From: Pseudoclavibacter sp. CFCC 11306
GTDB lineage: Bacteria; Actinomycetota; Actinomycetes; Actinomycetales; Microbacteriaceae
DNA length: 64,000 nucleotides
Assembly: GCF_008831235.1 (NCBI RefSeq)
Contig: NZ_WBKF01000002.1
Location: 310,001 to 374,000 of the forward strand
Direction of reading: 5' to 3'
In this document: positions 35,138-45,080 of the stretch, in pieces
How the letters are laid out: every line of letters begins with the position of its first letter
Position numbering within the stretch: the first letter of the stretch is position 1
Program-made: the position numbers and the translations under genes
The notes under the pieces: model-generated
The model's input: only the letters and a program-made list of their open reading frames with translations
Told to the model about the DNA's origin: nothing
Database searches by the model: none

Positions 35138-36810
35138 GACAGAACTCCCTCTCTGAGATCACCGGCGAGACCCGCGAGGTTGTCGCGGTAGTCGACCGGT
35201 ACGTCGATGATGGTCGGGCCCGACTCGGCGAGCCCTGTGCGCACCTCGGTGACGAGTTCTTCGAGCGAGGTGGCGCGGCGGCCGTGGGCGCCGAATGACT
35301 CGGCGTACGCAGCCAGATCCGGGTGCCCCAGGGTGATGCCCGAGGTACGCCCGTACTTCTTCATCTGCTGGAAGGCGACCATGTCATAGGTGCCGTCGTT
35401 GAAGATGACGTGGGTGAAGTTCGCTCCGCGGCGCACGGCTGTGTCCAGCTCCATGGCCGAGAACAGGAAGCCGCCGTCGCCCGACACCGAGAGCACCGGC
35501 TCGTCGGGGCGAACCATGGTGGTGGCGATGGCCCACGGCAGCGCGACGCCGAGCGTCTGCTGGCCGTTCGAGAACAGCAGCCGACGCGGGCGGTAGGTGC
35601 GGAAGTAGCGGGCCATGTAGATGTAGTGCGAGCCGACGTCTGAGATCACTGTGGTGTCATCGCTGACGAGGTCTCGCAGGGTGAGAGTCACGGCCACGGG
35701 ATCGAGTCCGAACGTGTCGTCGTGCTCTTCGCTCGGGCGTGCCTTCTCGGCGAGACGGGCGAGCTGCGAGTCGACGACCTCGCGAGCCGCGCTCTCGAGC
35801 TTCAATCCCTGCAGACGGTCGGCGAGAGCCGAGACCGTGGTGGGAATGTCGCCGCGCAGCTCGAGCGCGGGCGCATAGCTGGCGTCGATGTCGGCTGCGA
35901 TCTCGTCGAGGTTGATGATGCGACGCGAGCTGTCGTGATTCCACATCTTCGCGTCGTACTCGACCGGGTCGTAACCGATCGCAAGCACCACATCGGCGTG
36001 ATCGAGGATGACGTCGCCGGGCTGGTTGCGGAAGAGCCCGACGCGACCGAGGTAGTGATCTTCGAGATCGCGTGAGACGAGCCCCGCGGCCTGGAAGGTC
36101 TCGACGACCGGCAGCTCGGTGGCCTTCAACAGCTGGTGCAGTGCCTCGGCCCCAGAGGTGCAGGCTGAGCGCACGCCGGCCAGGATGACCGGGAACTTGG
36201 CATTGCGCAGCAGATCTGCTGCCGCATCCAGCGACTTCTGAGAAGCCGGACCGAGGTCGGGCACCGGCTGCACAGGAGGCAGCGGCACTGAGGTGTGCTC
36301 CGCCATCACGTCAGAGGGCAGCACCAGCGAGGCGGCGCCCCGCGGCATCACCTCAGCCTGGCGGAAGGCATTCACGATCGCCTCGGGAACGTTGTCTGCG
36401 GAGTCGACCTCGCCGGCGAACTTCGAGACGGTCGACAGCAGGCCCACGGCATCCATCGACTGGTGAGTGCGCTTCAGACGGTCGCCGCGCGGCACGGCGC
36501 CGCACAGCGCGATCATCGGATCGCCCTCGGTGGTCGCCGTCACCAGTCCGGTGGCGAGGTTGCTGGTGCCGGGCCCTGAGGTGACCAGTGCGACGCCGGG
36601 GTGACCGGTCAGACGACCGACGGCGGCGGCCATGAATGCCGCATTCTGCTCGTGTCGGCAGACGACGACCTCGATGGGGGAATCCTCCAGAGCGTCGAAG
36701 ACCTGATCGACCTTCGCGCCGGGAACGCCGAAGACCCATTTCACGCCTGCCGCCTCGAGTGCTTCGACGATGCGGTTCGCGCTGCGCACCGATTCTGCGC
36801 TGCTGTTCAT
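35134..36810 (-). CDS. alsS: Catabolic acetolactate synthase
   Basis: A 558-aa thiamine-diphosphate enzyme joining two pyruvates to acetolactate. The catalytic Glu lies in [11 protein letters not shown], the ThDP motif runs from [12 protein letters not shown] to NDGTYDM, and [24 protein letters not shown] resembles AlsS/BudB rather than anabolic IlvB. No small subunit (ilvN) is adjacent. ATG 36810 is chosen because AGGAG lies five bases upstream; the extra 45 codons of the longer frame look non-coding. It is first of the alsS-budA pair and separated from lpdA by a terminator. Confidence 0.94.
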   Translation of the reverse strand: MNSSAESVRSANRIVEALEAAGVKWVFGVPGAKVDQVFDALEDSPIEVVVCRHEQNAAFMAAAVGRLTGHPGVALVTSGPGTSNLATGLVTATTEGDPMIALCGAVPRGDRLKRTHQSMDAVGLLSTVSKFAGEVDSADNVPEAIVNAFRQAEVMPRGAASLVLPSDVMAEHTSVPLPPVQPVPDLGPASQKSLDAAADLLRNAKFPVILAGVRSACTSGAEALHQLLKATELPVVETFQAAGLVSRDLEDHYLGRVGLFRNQPGDVILDHADVVLAIGYDPVEYDAKMWNHDSSRRIINLDEIAADIDASYAPALELRGDIPTTVSALADRLQGLKLESAAREVVDSQLARLAEKARPSEEHDDTFGLDPVAVTLTLRDLVSDDTTVISDVGSHYIYMARYFRTYRPRRLLFSNGQQTLGVALPWAIATTMVRPDEPVLSVSGDGGFLFSAMELDTAVRRGANFTHVIFNDGTYDMVAFQQMKKYGRTSGITLGHPDLAAYAESFGAHGRRATSLEELVTEVRTGLAESGPTIIDVPVDYRDNLAGLAGDLREGVLS

Positions 36811-37111
36811 TGCTGCTCCTGAACTGTGCGGTCGCCAGCTGGTGCCGGCGACCGGGATGTGTGTGATGGAAACCTGTGGGAAAGTGTGGACGAGCGGGTC
36901 GGTCTCGTCATGGCGCCCGACGCTCCGTGAGGGGAGCGGCAGCATCGCTGAGACGCTGAACCGACCGGCTCGAGAACACCCCGCGTCTTTGAGGTGGACT
37001 CACCGTATACAACATAGATACTAGATCTCTTTGGGGCTGAGCGCGAATCTGTTTCAGAAGAGTTCACCGAGACGAAGACGACAGCTGTGGTCGATGAGGC
37101 GGCTGATACAC
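36811..37111 (-). promoter_or_regulatory. alsS-budA upstream region
   Basis: About 300 bases without a gene. An AT-rich segment around 37005-37030 (GTATACAACATAGATAC and flanks) is the only promoter-like patch and has weak inverted symmetry (GTAT..ATAC). No known operator was recognised. Confidence 0.35.
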
Positions 37112-37149
37112 GAAAAGTGTGGTTTGTCCGAAGACAAACCACACTTTTC
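37112..37149 (-). terminator. lpdA terminator with TTCG loop
   Basis: GAAAAGTGTGGTTTGTC and GACAAACCACACTTTTC form a perfect 17-bp stem. Read in the lpdA direction the loop is TTCG, an exceptionally stable tetraloop. It closes the pdh operon 51 bases after lpdA. Confidence 0.88.
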
Positions 37150-37200
37150 ACTCTTCGCCCGCAGAGGCGAGGACGCGACGCGACGTCGGTCAGCCGATGA

Positions 37201-38631
37201 TCAGATGTGCGTCGGGTACCCGATCGCGATGTCGGCGGCCTCGGCGATGGGCTCCGAGAGCGTCGGATGCGGGTGAATCGTCAGCGCGATGTCTTCGACG
37301 TTCATCTGAGCGTTGACCGCGAGGCTGAGCTCGGAGATGAGGTCGGAGGCCCCCGGGCCGACGATCTGCGCGCCGATCAGCGTGCCCTCGTCCTTCGTCG
37401 ACACCAGCCGCACGAAGCCGTCAGGCTCGCCCAGCGACACGGCGCGGGCGTTGCCGGCGAAGGGGAACTTCGCCGTCTCGACCGCGACGCCCTGTTTCTC
37501 GGCCTCGTCTTTGGTCACGCCCACTGTCGCGACCTCGGGGTCGCTGAAGCAGACGGCGGGCACACCGATGTAGTCGTTCGCCGTCGGCTGCCCGGCGATC
37601 GCGCCGGCAGCGGTCTTCGCCTGGAAGAACGCCTTGTGCGCCAGAGCGGGCCCCGCCGTGATGTCGCCGATCGCGTAGATGTGCGGCGACGCTGTGCGTC
37701 CCTGCTCATCGGTGACGACGAGACCGTGGTTGTCGATCTCGACGCTGGTGAACTCGAGCCCGATGTTGTCGGTGTTGGGGCGGCGACCGACGGTGACCAG
37801 ACAGTAGTCGGCCTCAAGGGTCTCTTCTTCGTCGTTCAGCGTGACGAAGACCTGCACGCCGTCGGCATCCTCATCGACGTCGCGCGCCCGCACGCCGGTG
37901 TGGATCTCGACGCCCTTGGCCTCGAGCCGCTTCGTGACGATCGACGAGAGATCGTTTTCGAAGAGCGGCAGGATGCTGGGGGAGCCTTCAAGGATGATCA
38001 CCTTGGCGCCCATGTCGGCGTAGGCGCCGGCGAGCTCGGTGCCGATGTACCCGCCGCCGATGACGATCATGCGCTTGGGCACCTCGGGCAGATTCAGCGC
38101 ACCGGTCGAGTCGATCACTCGGTCGCCCCAAGGAAAGCTCGGGATCTCGATGGGGCGAGAACCGGTCGCGATGATCAGGTCGTCGAAGGTGAACTGTCGG
38201 CCGAGGTCGACGCTCATGAACTGCTGCGGGCCTGCCGGCATCACGCGCAGCACGGTGTCGCTGTCGAGGGTGGCGAAGCCCTGGACGATCTCGACGTCGT
38301 GCTTCTTGAGCAGCCCGCGCACACCACGCGTCATGCGCTCGACCACGTCGTGCTGCTTCCAGTGCTGCGTCTTGGCGAAGTCGAGCTTCGGCGCTTCGAA
38401 GCTCAGGCCGTACTGGTCGGTGTCGTGTACGGCCCGGATGCGGTGCCCGACGCTGATCAGGGCCTTCGACGGCACGCAGCCCTCGTTCAGGCAGATGCCG
38501 CCGACTCGATCGGTGGCCTCGATCAGCGTGACCTTCTGCCCGAGCTCTGAGGCGCGGATGGCCGCGACGTAGCCGCCGGGCCCCGAACCGATGACGATGG
38601 TGCCGCGGTGTTCGACTGTGGAGTCGCTCAT
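37201..38631 (-). CDS. lpdA: Dihydrolipoyl dehydrogenase (E3)
   Basis: A 476-aa flavoprotein re-oxidising the lipoyl groups of the E2 component with NAD. The FAD site is VIGSGPGGYVAAIRA, the redox disulfide GGICLNEGCVPSK, the NAD site VIGGGYIGTELAGAYADMG, and the C-terminal His-Glu motif HPHPTLSEP. ATG 38631 has GAGAGGA upstream. It is the last gene of the transporter-pdhABC-lpdA run, 39 bases after pdhC, and is followed by a strong terminator. Confidence 0.97.
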   Translation of the reverse strand: MSDSTVEHRGTIVIGSGPGGYVAAIRASELGQKVTLIEATDRVGGICLNEGCVPSKALISVGHRIRAVHDTDQYGLSFEAPKLDFAKTQHWKQHDVVERMTRGVRGLLKKHDVEIVQGFATLDSDTVLRVMPAGPQQFMSVDLGRQFTFDDLIIATGSRPIEIPSFPWGDRVIDSTGALNLPEVPKRMIVIGGGYIGTELAGAYADMGAKVIILEGSPSILPLFENDLSSIVTKRLEAKGVEIHTGVRARDVDEDADGVQVFVTLNDEEETLEADYCLVTVGRRPNTDNIGLEFTSVEIDNHGLVVTDEQGRTASPHIYAIGDITAGPALAHKAFFQAKTAAGAIAGQPTANDYIGVPAVCFSDPEVATVGVTKDEAEKQGVAVETAKFPFAGNARAVSLGEPDGFVRLVSTKDEGTLIGAQIVGPGASDLISELSLAVNAQMNVEDIALTIHPHPTLSEPIAEAADIAIGYPTHI

Positions 38632-38670
38632 GATGTTCCTCTCAATGCTTCGTGTCGTGACGCGGCCGGA

Positions 38671-40053
38671 TCAGGCCTCGACCAGCAGACGTGCTGGGTC
38701 GTGCAGCACCGCGGTGAGCAGGTTCAGCGCCTGCTGTGCCTTGGCGCCGTCGATGACGCGGTGGTCGGTCGTGAACGACAGCTGCAGCAGCTGCCCGACT
38801 TCGAGTTCGCCCTCGTCGTTGACGACCGGGCCCGGTTTTGCGCGCCCGACGCCGAGAATCGAGGTCTCGGGTGCGTTGAGGATCGGTGTGAACCAGCCGC
38901 CGCCGACGCTGCCGAGGTTGCTGATCGTGATCGACCCGTCGCCCATGTCGTTGGGGCCGAGCTTGCCGGCCTTCGCCTTCTCGGTGTTCTCGGCGATGCG
39001 CTGTGCCACCTCGAAGAGGCTCAGCCGGTCGGCATCGCGCACCACCGGCACGAACAGGCCGCGGTCGGTGTCGGTCGCAATGCCCACGTCGATGCGGTCG
39101 CGGTAGACGATCTCACCGGCGTCGAGGTCGAGCCGGGTGTTCAGATCGGGGAACTGCTTCAGCACGGCGACCAGCGCTTTGACGATGTAGGCGAGCGGCG
39201 TCAGATGGATGTCGCGTTCGACGGCGAGCTGCTTGTACGTCTTGCGATGTGCGAGCAGCGCAGAGATCTCGACCTCGGCGAAGAAGGTGACCGGCGGAAT
39301 CTCGTGCGCCTTCGTGACGGCGTTCGCGGTGGCCTTGCGGATGCCGCTGAAGGGAGTGCGACGCTCGCCGCTGCCGTCGTAGGCCGGCGTGACGCTGACC
39401 TCGTCGGTCGGTGCGGCGGCTGCCTCGGGATGCGGCTCGGCGCTCGCGGCGACGGCCGGAGCCGACCCTGCATCCGCCGGCTCGGCGCGATGGCCGAAGA
39501 CGGCGTCGACATCGGCACGCAGCACGTGACCGTGTGCCCCGGTGGGCACCACGGTCGACAGATCGACACCGTGTTCGCGGGCGTACAGGCGGACTGACGG
39601 CATCGCGAGCACCGGAGCGCCCTCTGGGCGTGCGTCTGCCGGAGCTGCTGCGGGTTCGGCCGCGGGTGCGGCTGCAGCCGGTGCCGGGGATGCCGGAGCG
39701 GCGGGTGCGGCAGGTGCCGGTGCAGCTGGCGCGGGTGCGCTTGGTGCCTCGGGCTCGGCGGCAGCGGCGGCATCCGCGGCCGCCGCCTCATCAGACGCGT
39801 CGGGCTCGTCTGGCGAGCCGTCATCGATGTCGATGATGACCTGGCCGACTTCGACGGTGTCGCCCTCTTTGAACTTCAGGCTCTTCACCGTGCCGCTGAC
39901 CGGTGACGGCAGGTCGACGACCGACTTGTCGTTCTCGATCTCGACGAGGGTCTGATCGGTCTTGACCTCGTCGCCCTCTTTGACCTGCCAGGCTGAGATG
40001 ACGCCCTCAGAGAGGCCCTCACCCAGCTCGGGCAGTTTGAACTTGAATGACAT
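38671..40053 (-). CDS. pdhC: Dihydrolipoamide acyltransferase (E2) of pyruvate dehydrogenase
   Basis: A 460-aa E2. Residues 1-78 are a single lipoyl domain with the modified Lys in [13 protein letters not shown] long Ala/Pro/Glu linker follows, then the E1/E3-binding domain ([21 protein letters not shown]), and a catalytic domain beginning [15 protein letters not shown] and ending with the active site DHRVIDGA. The catalytic half resembles the Firmicutes PDH E2 ([21 protein letters not shown]). ATG 40053 has AAAGGA upstream. It sits between pdhB and lpdA in one operon. Confidence 0.94.
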   Translation of the reverse strand: MSFKFKLPELGEGLSEGVISAWQVKEGDEVKTDQTLVEIENDKSVVDLPSPVSGTVKSLKFKEGDTVEVGQVIIDIDDGSPDEPDASDEAAAADAAAAAEPEAPSAPAPAAPAPAAPAAPASPAPAAAAPAAEPAAAPADARPEGAPVLAMPSVRLYAREHGVDLSTVVPTGAHGHVLRADVDAVFGHRAEPADAGSAPAVAASAEPHPEAAAAPTDEVSVTPAYDGSGERRTPFSGIRKATANAVTKAHEIPPVTFFAEVEISALLAHRKTYKQLAVERDIHLTPLAYIVKALVAVLKQFPDLNTRLDLDAGEIVYRDRIDVGIATDTDRGLFVPVVRDADRLSLFEVAQRIAENTEKAKAGKLGPNDMGDGSITISNLGSVGGGWFTPILNAPETSILGVGRAKPGPVVNDEGELEVGQLLQLSFTTDHRVIDGAKAQQALNLLTAVLHDPARLLVEA

Positions 40054-40162
40054 CTTGACAGTCCTTTCATTGCCCCGGTGGGGCCCGGCGTCTGCGCAGT
40101 CACACTGCGCAGACGCGCTTTGCAATCGACATTTCGGCGCTGGTCGTGACCAGCGTGGGCAA

Positions 40163-41146
40163 TCAGTAGGTCAGGGCCTCGCGGGCCTTGGCCTCGATGT
40201 CGGCGGCATTCGGAATCCAGTCGAGCTCGGCGGCGGCGAACGGATAGACCGAGTCGGGAGCCGCGACGCGCATGATCGGTGCCTCGAGGCTGAGGATGCG
40301 CTCTTCGGCGATGGCCGAGACCACCTGAGTTCCGACGCCGGCGATGCGCTGCGCCTCCTGCGCCACGACCACGCGGTGGGTCTTGTCGACGGAGGCGAAG
40401 ATCGTGTCTGTGTCGATCGGCTGCAGCGAGATCAGGTCGATGACCTCTGCCTTGATGCCGTCGGCAGCCAGTGCGTCGGCCGCCTTGACGGCCTGCTGCA
40501 CCATGGCGCCGTAGGCCACGATCGTCACGTCGGTGCCTTCGCGCACGACCTTCGCCGTGTCGAGTGCCACGCGGTACGGTTCTTCGGGCACATCGCCTTT
40601 GACCGAGCGATAGAGCTTCAGGTGCTCCATGAACAGCACCGGATCGTTGTTCTCGATCGCCGCGATGATCAGGCCCTTGGCATCGTAGGGATTGCTGGGG
40701 GTGACCACGCGCAGACCGGGGGTGCCGGTGAAGACATGCTCCAGGTTGTCGCTGTGCAGCTCGGCGGTGTGCGTGCCGCCGCCGTACGGGGTGCGCACGG
40801 TGATGGGCTGCGCGACCTTGCCGCCGAAGCGGAAGCGGTTGCGAGCCATCTGCGCATTGAGCGAGTCGGCGGCTTCGAACGTGAACCCCATGAACTGGAT
40901 CTCGGGGACGGGACGCCAGCCAGTGGCGGCCAGTCCGATCGAGAGCCCGAGGATGGCCGACTCGGCGAGCGGAGTGTCGAAGACGCGGTCTTCGCCGTAC
41001 TTCGCCTGCAGGCCCTGCGTGGTGCGGAACACGCCGCCGTTCTTGCCGACGTCCTCACCGAAGATGAGGGTGCGGTCGTCTTCGGCGAGCGCCTGATCGA
41101 GTCCTTCAGTGATGGCTTTGATGTACGTCAGTTTTTTCGAGCTCAT
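40163..41146 (-). CDS. pdhB: Pyruvate dehydrogenase E1 beta subunit
   Basis: A 327-aa transketolase-fold subunit of the heterotetrameric E1. It begins [16 protein letters not shown] and contains [39 protein letters not shown] and [14 protein letters not shown]-type segments (here VAYGAMV). It aligns by eye with Firmicutes PdhB over its whole length. One base separates it from the pdhA stop. Most Actinobacteria use the single-chain E1 AceE, so this two-subunit form is unusual (see findings). Confidence 0.94.
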   Translation of the reverse strand: MSSKKLTYIKAITEGLDQALAEDDRTLIFGEDVGKNGGVFRTTQGLQAKYGEDRVFDTPLAESAILGLSIGLAATGWRPVPEIQFMGFTFEAADSLNAQMARNRFRFGGKVAQPITVRTPYGGGTHTAELHSDNLEHVFTGTPGLRVVTPSNPYDAKGLIIAAIENNDPVLFMEHLKLYRSVKGDVPEEPYRVALDTAKVVREGTDVTIVAYGAMVQQAVKAADALAADGIKAEVIDLISLQPIDTDTIFASVDKTHRVVVAQEAQRIAGVGTQVVSAIAEERILSLEAPIMRVAAPDSVYPFAAAELDWIPNAADIEAKAREALTY

Positions 41147-41147
41147 C

Positions 41148-42302
41148 TCACTCGGCCTCCTTCGCGGTGAATGCTTTGATCTGCTTGGCGACGCCCGGGG
41201 TGGGCACCTCGTAGGTGTTGCGCAGGAAGTCGGAGACGGTCTGCTTCGGGGCCTTGTCGGCCTCGGCCAGCGCCTCACGGAACGACTTCTTGTACTGCTC
41301 AGCGAGATCGCTCTCTTTGTCCGGGCTCCACAGCCCGCGGGGAACGAGCAGATCGCGCAGACGGTTGAGCGGATCGCGTTCGATCCACGGCATCTCTTCT
41401 TCGTGTGTGCGGTAGCGGCTCGGATCGTCGCCGGCGCTTGAGTGCGCTCCGAAGCGGTAGGTCAGGGTCTCGATCAGCACGGGACCGTTGCCGGCGACCG
41501 CGTAGGCGCGGGCGGCGCGGGTCACGGCGTTGACCGCGAGGATGTCCATGCCGTCGACCTGCACCGAAGGGATGCCTGCTGCGACCGCCTTCTGAGCGAG
41601 CGTGAGCGCATGGGTCTGCTTCGAACGCGGCACCGAAATCGCCCAGCCGTTGTTCTGGATGATGCCCACCAGCGGAGACTGGAACGCGCCGGCGAAGTTC
41701 AGCGCCTCGTAGAAGTCGCCTTGCGAGGTGGTTCCGTCACCACCGTATGCCAGAGCCACGTTCGGCTCGCCGTTCTTCTGGATGCCGAGGGCGGCTCCCG
41801 CAGCCTCGACGTACTGGGCGCCGATGATGATCTGCGGCATCCAGGCGCGGTGGCCTTCGGCCATCGCGTTGCCCTGCACGTGGCCGCGTGACCACAGATA
41901 GCCCTGAGCGGGTGTGATCGCGCCGTGCTGAATGAGCTGGGGGAGGTCGCGGTACGCGGGGAAGAGGAAGTCCATCGGCTCGAAGGCGGTGATGGTGCCC
42001 ATGTTGCTGGCCTCTTCACCGAGAGTCGGGGCGTAGAAGCCGAGGCGACCCTGTCGGGAGAAGACGATCGTCTGTTCGTGCAGCGCACGCTCCCAGACCA
42101 TCAGCTCGAGAAAGTGCACGAGCTCGTCTTCGCTGTAGGAGTCGAAAGTCTTCTGGTCGACCACGTTGCTGTTGCGGTCGAGCACGCTCACCGGGTGGTC
42201 GTACTCTTCGCCGAGGTTCTCGGCGATCGCCGAGAAGTCGACGATGGGCTTGGCCTCGTCAGGTACTGGTGTGGCCTCAGGGCCATGAGGTGTGGTCATC
42301 AT
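41148..42302 (-). CDS. pdhA: Pyruvate dehydrogenase E1 alpha subunit
   Basis: A 384-aa ThDP-binding subunit. The ThDP motif runs from GDGTTSQGDFYEALNFAGAF to QNNGWAIS. Firmicutes-PDH-like segments include RQGRLGFYAPTLGEEASN, PAYRDLPQLIQHG, LWSRGH, QIIIGAQYVEAAG and RFGAHSSAGDDPSRYR with the phosphorylation-loop equivalent. These favour pyruvate over branched-chain oxo acids, but substrate preference is inferred. ATG 42302 has AAAGGAA upstream. It follows the OFA transporter by 64 bases and is probably co-transcribed with it. Confidence 0.92.
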   Translation of the reverse strand: MMTTPHGPEATPVPDEAKPIVDFSAIAENLGEEYDHPVSVLDRNSNVVDQKTFDSYSEDELVHFLELMVWERALHEQTIVFSRQGRLGFYAPTLGEEASNMGTITAFEPMDFLFPAYRDLPQLIQHGAITPAQGYLWSRGHVQGNAMAEGHRAWMPQIIIGAQYVEAAGAALGIQKNGEPNVALAYGGDGTTSQGDFYEALNFAGAFQSPLVGIIQNNGWAISVPRSKQTHALTLAQKAVAAGIPSVQVDGMDILAVNAVTRAARAYAVAGNGPVLIETLTYRFGAHSSAGDDPSRYRTHEEEMPWIERDPLNRLRDLLVPRGLWSPDKESDLAEQYKKSFREALAEADKAPKQTVSDFLRNTYEVPTPGVAKQIKAFTAKEAE

Positions 42303-42366
42303 GCCTGTGGTTCCTTTCCTTTTCTTGTTGCTGCGGTTGCTCGAGTGGGAGCACGAAAACGGTCGG

Positions 42367-43620
42367 TCATTCGACTGGTCCGGGCTTGCGGACCAAGAAC
42401 AGGATCACCGCGCTGACTGCCAGAAACACGCTGCCGATCAGCAGCGACGTGCCGAAGGTGATGATCTTCTGCGCCATCAGGATGTTGAAGATCAGCGTGA
42501 TGAGAGCGCCGCTGGCGAACCCCTGGTAGATCACCGAATAGTTCTTCGCCTGGTTGTTCTTGCCGAAGAACTCGCCCACGATGGTCGGGTAGATCGTGAT
42601 GCAGCCGCCGAACGATGCGCCGAAGAGCAGGAAGCCGACGATGTACAGTGCCGGCTGCGGCAGCCAGGTCAGACCCAAGACGAACGCGAAGACGGCGAGC
42701 ACCGCGAGAGCCACGGCCACGATGAGGGTGCGCCGCACCCGGTCGGAGAGCCAGCCGAAGAAGAAACGACCGATCGTGTTGACCAGCCCGACCAGCGACA
42801 CCAGGGTGATGGCCGTGCCGATCAGGTACTTCGAGGGATCATCTGCCGTGATCGCGCCGTCACCCGCGTGCCCGATGATGAACAGGCCGGCGAAGCAGAA
42901 CGCGGTGATGCCGAAGTACAGCAGGTAGGCCTGCGGGCGGCGAAGCATCTGCGGAATGGTGTACTCGTGGCTCGCGTGCGAGTGGTCTTTGGGGATCTCT
43001 GGGGCGTCTTTGAGCAGCAGCCCGCCGCCGCCGATGAGCACGATCACCGTGACCGCCCAGAGGATGAAACATGTGGTGAGCCCGGCATAGCCGTTGTCGG
43101 CGCTGCCCAGCACGGGCGTGACGATGAACGGCAGGATCACAGCGGGCACGCCGTACGAGCCGACTGAGACGCCGGAGATCGCACCTGCTTTGTCGGGGTA
43201 CCAGCGCAGGACGTTGGTCAGACTGAGCAGATAGCCGATGCCGTCGGCGGCGCCGACGATGACGCCGGCGAAGATGTAGAGCATCCAGAGGCTGGTGGCG
43301 AAGGCCGAGACGAGCAGGCCGGCTCCGAGCACGATGCCGCAGGCGACCAGCACTCTGCGCACGCCGAAGCGATGCTGCAGCCAGCCGATCAGCAGCGTCG
43401 ACACCGACAGGCTGATCATCATGATCGAGAAGGTGATCGCGATGGGGAAGGTCTGCGTGTGATCGCCCGAGATGCGCTGCGCGAGAGCGGGATTCAGCAC
43501 GCTCCAGGCGTAGACCGTGCCCAAGCCCAGCTGGGCGAGCACCGTGCCGAGCAGGACGCGACTCCGAGAACCGCCGGCACCGAGCGCGGCGGACGTCTGG
43601 GGCTTGAGTGTCTGGCTCAT
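42367..43620 (-). CDS. OFA-type MFS transporter (oxalate/formate antiporter family)
   Basis: A 417-aa, 12-TM transporter of the OFA family: GTVYAWSVLNPALAQ in TM1, and VGAADGIGYLLSLTNVLRWYPDKAGAISGVSVGSYGVPAV in TM4-5. Members carry oxalate/formate, lactate or pyruvate-type monocarboxylates. Its place as first gene before pdhA suggests import or export of pyruvate, lactate or a related acid feeding the complex (inference). ATG 43620 is chosen over the GTG six bases upstream because AAGGAG then has good spacing. Confidence 0.88.
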   Translation of the reverse strand: MSQTLKPQTSAALGAGGSRSRVLLGTVLAQLGLGTVYAWSVLNPALAQRISGDHTQTFPIAITFSIMMISLSVSTLLIGWLQHRFGVRRVLVACGIVLGAGLLVSAFATSLWMLYIFAGVIVGAADGIGYLLSLTNVLRWYPDKAGAISGVSVGSYGVPAVILPFIVTPVLGSADNGYAGLTTCFILWAVTVIVLIGGGGLLLKDAPEIPKDHSHASHEYTIPQMLRRPQAYLLYFGITAFCFAGLFIIGHAGDGAITADDPSKYLIGTAITLVSLVGLVNTIGRFFFGWLSDRVRRTLIVAVALAVLAVFAFVLGLTWLPQPALYIVGFLLFGASFGGCITIYPTIVGEFFGKNNQAKNYSVIYQGFASGALITLIFNILMAQKIITFGTSLLIGSVFLAVSAVILFLVRKPGPVE

Positions 43621-43720
43621 CGTCACTCCTTCGCAGAGCGAACCTGTGCGCAGCCATGTGGAAGACCATCGGTTTCAGTCCCGCTCTGCGACCGGTTCTG
43701 ATCCCACTCTACGACTCTTT

Positions 43721-43738
43721 CCCCGACAGATGTCGGGG
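43721..43738. promoter_or_regulatory. Palindrome upstream of the OFA transporter-pdh operon
   Basis: CCCCGACA-GA-TGTCGGGG is a perfect 8-bp inverted repeat with a two-base spacer, about 100 bases before the transporter start. It could be a regulator site; a short terminator hairpin is the alternative. Confidence 0.4.
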
Positions 43739-43900
43739 AGTCTGCATTGCGTTCAGACGTTGTTCATTCCTGACACGAAACAGGTGCAGAAGATGTGTGT
43801 CGGGAGACTGGCGGTGAGGCCGAAAAAGTGCCTATGCAGGGGATGTGGAAGCAAGAAACGGCCGCCGAGTCTTGTCTGTGCAAGAACTGGCGACCGGCTG

Positions 43901-43973
43901 TGGAGCTAAGGGGAATTGAACCCCTGACCTCTTCATTGCGAACGAAGCGCTCTACCAACTGAGCTATAGCCCC
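43901..43973 (-). tRNA. tRNA-Ala (anticodon CGC)
   Basis: On the minus strand, a 73-nt cloverleaf: acceptor GGGGCTA/TAGCTCC (one G-T pair), D-arm GCTC/GAGC, anticodon stem CTTCG/TGAAG with loop TTCGCAA, T-arm CAGGG-TTCAATT-CCCTT. Anticodon CGC reads GCG. CCA is not encoded. Confidence 0.95.
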
Positions 43974-43996
43974 GTGACCCTGACGGGCACCAGAAG

Positions 43997-44002
43997 ATGC
44001 TA
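43997..44002 (-). promoter_or_regulatory. Candidate -10 element of tRNA-Ala
   Basis: TAGCAT on the minus strand, 23 bases before the mature tRNA 5' end. Confidence 0.35.
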
Positions 44003-44024
44003 CCACTTCTCAAGTGTCGTCGCA

Positions 44025-45071
44025 TCAGTCGAGATAGCGGTTGATCGTGATCATGGCGGTGCGATCGTCTGAGGTGGCCGTGTCGGCCTCGCAGTCCGCG
44101 AGCCGTGCGGCGACGTCGGCCGCATCGACGCCGATGCCGATGAGCACGAGCTGCGTCTCGTCGACGAGCGGATGATTCGGCGTCTGGCGCTGGCGGGCGA
44201 AACGCACGTGCGCACCGACGCTCTGCACCTCGAGCGGATGCCGTGCCGCTCCCGGCCCCCGGGTGACGGTGAATCGGACGTGCCCTTTCAGCCGGTAGAG
44301 CCCGGCCGGGCGGTCATAGAGGAGTTCGAGGAAGCGATGCGGGCTGAGCGGTTGGTCGGTGCGGAAAGAGACGCTGGTGTACTGATCGTGCAGGTGTGGG
44401 GGATGCCGGTCGTGAGCATGGCGTTCCAGATTCTCGAAGGGCAGAGGCACTTGGCCGTATCGCGGCGGTTCGTGCCGGGCCCGGTCGAAGAGCAGCCGAG
44501 GATCGATCGTGCCGAACGTGGTCGGCAGCACTGGCGCACCTCGTGAGGAGTCTTCGAGTGTGCGCATGAGCTGGTCGAGGTCGGAGGACGACACCAGGTC
44601 GGCCTTGTTCAGTACGATCAGGTCGGCGATGCGGCCGTCCTGTGCGATCTGCGGGTGGCTGCGCAGCGTCTCGAGGTATTCGCAGGCGTCGACCATGAGA
44701 ACGACGCCGGCGAATCTGACGCCGCGCGTGCTGCTGCGGCTGACGCGCAGAGCAAGGTTCGCCGGGTCGGCCAGGCCGCTGGCCTCGATGACGACGGCGT
44801 CGATCTCGAGGCTCGGGTCGAGCAGCTGCTGCAGCATGTCGTCGATCTGACCGGCGTCGGTGACGCAGCAGAGGCACCCGCCGCCGAGCGTCACCATGGT
44901 GTCGACCGAGGCATCGACCAGCCAGCTGTCGACGGGGATGTCGCCGAAGTCGTTGATGATCACCCCGACGCGCACACCGAGTGCGTTGTGCAGCAGCCCG
45001 TTCAGAAAGGTCGTCTTGCCGCTGCCGAGAAAGCCGGCGAGCACGAAGACGGGAATCTGACGGGTGGGCAT
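44025..45071 (-). CDS. CobW/G3E-family GTPase (metal chaperone)
   Basis: A 348-aa GTPase with Walker A GFLGSGKTT, the CxCC metal motif GGCLCCVTD, Walker B-like EASGLADP and NKAD. A His-rich loop (HAHDRHPPHLHD) precedes the C-terminal CobW domain. The family delivers zinc or other metals to target proteins under limitation. No Zur box was recognised nearby. It starts nine bases after a small Cys-containing DUF6907-like gene, so the two are co-expressed and may work together. Confidence 0.92.
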   Translation of the reverse strand: MPTRQIPVFVLAGFLGSGKTTFLNGLLHNALGVRVGVIINDFGDIPVDSWLVDASVDTMVTLGGGCLCCVTDAGQIDDMLQQLLDPSLEIDAVVIEASGLADPANLALRVSRSSTRGVRFAGVVLMVDACEYLETLRSHPQIAQDGRIADLIVLNKADLVSSSDLDQLMRTLEDSSRGAPVLPTTFGTIDPRLLFDRARHEPPRYGQVPLPFENLERHAHDRHPPHLHDQYTSVSFRTDQPLSPHRFLELLYDRPAGLYRLKGHVRFTVTRGPGAARHPLEVQSVGAHVRFARQRQTPNHPLVDETQLVLIGIGVDAADVAARLADCEADTATSDDRTAMITINRYLD

Positions 45072-45080
45072 GGCAGCATC

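Noticed and set aside
37008-37030. GTATAC-type operator upstream of alsS shared with other loci
   Set aside because: GTATAC also occurs inside coding sequence (e.g. near 16328 and 51508) and after budA, so the match is not specific.
37207-38550. Plus-strand open frame of 447 aa
   Set aside because: Exact antisense of lpdA, which has full catalytic motifs; no start signal on the plus strand.
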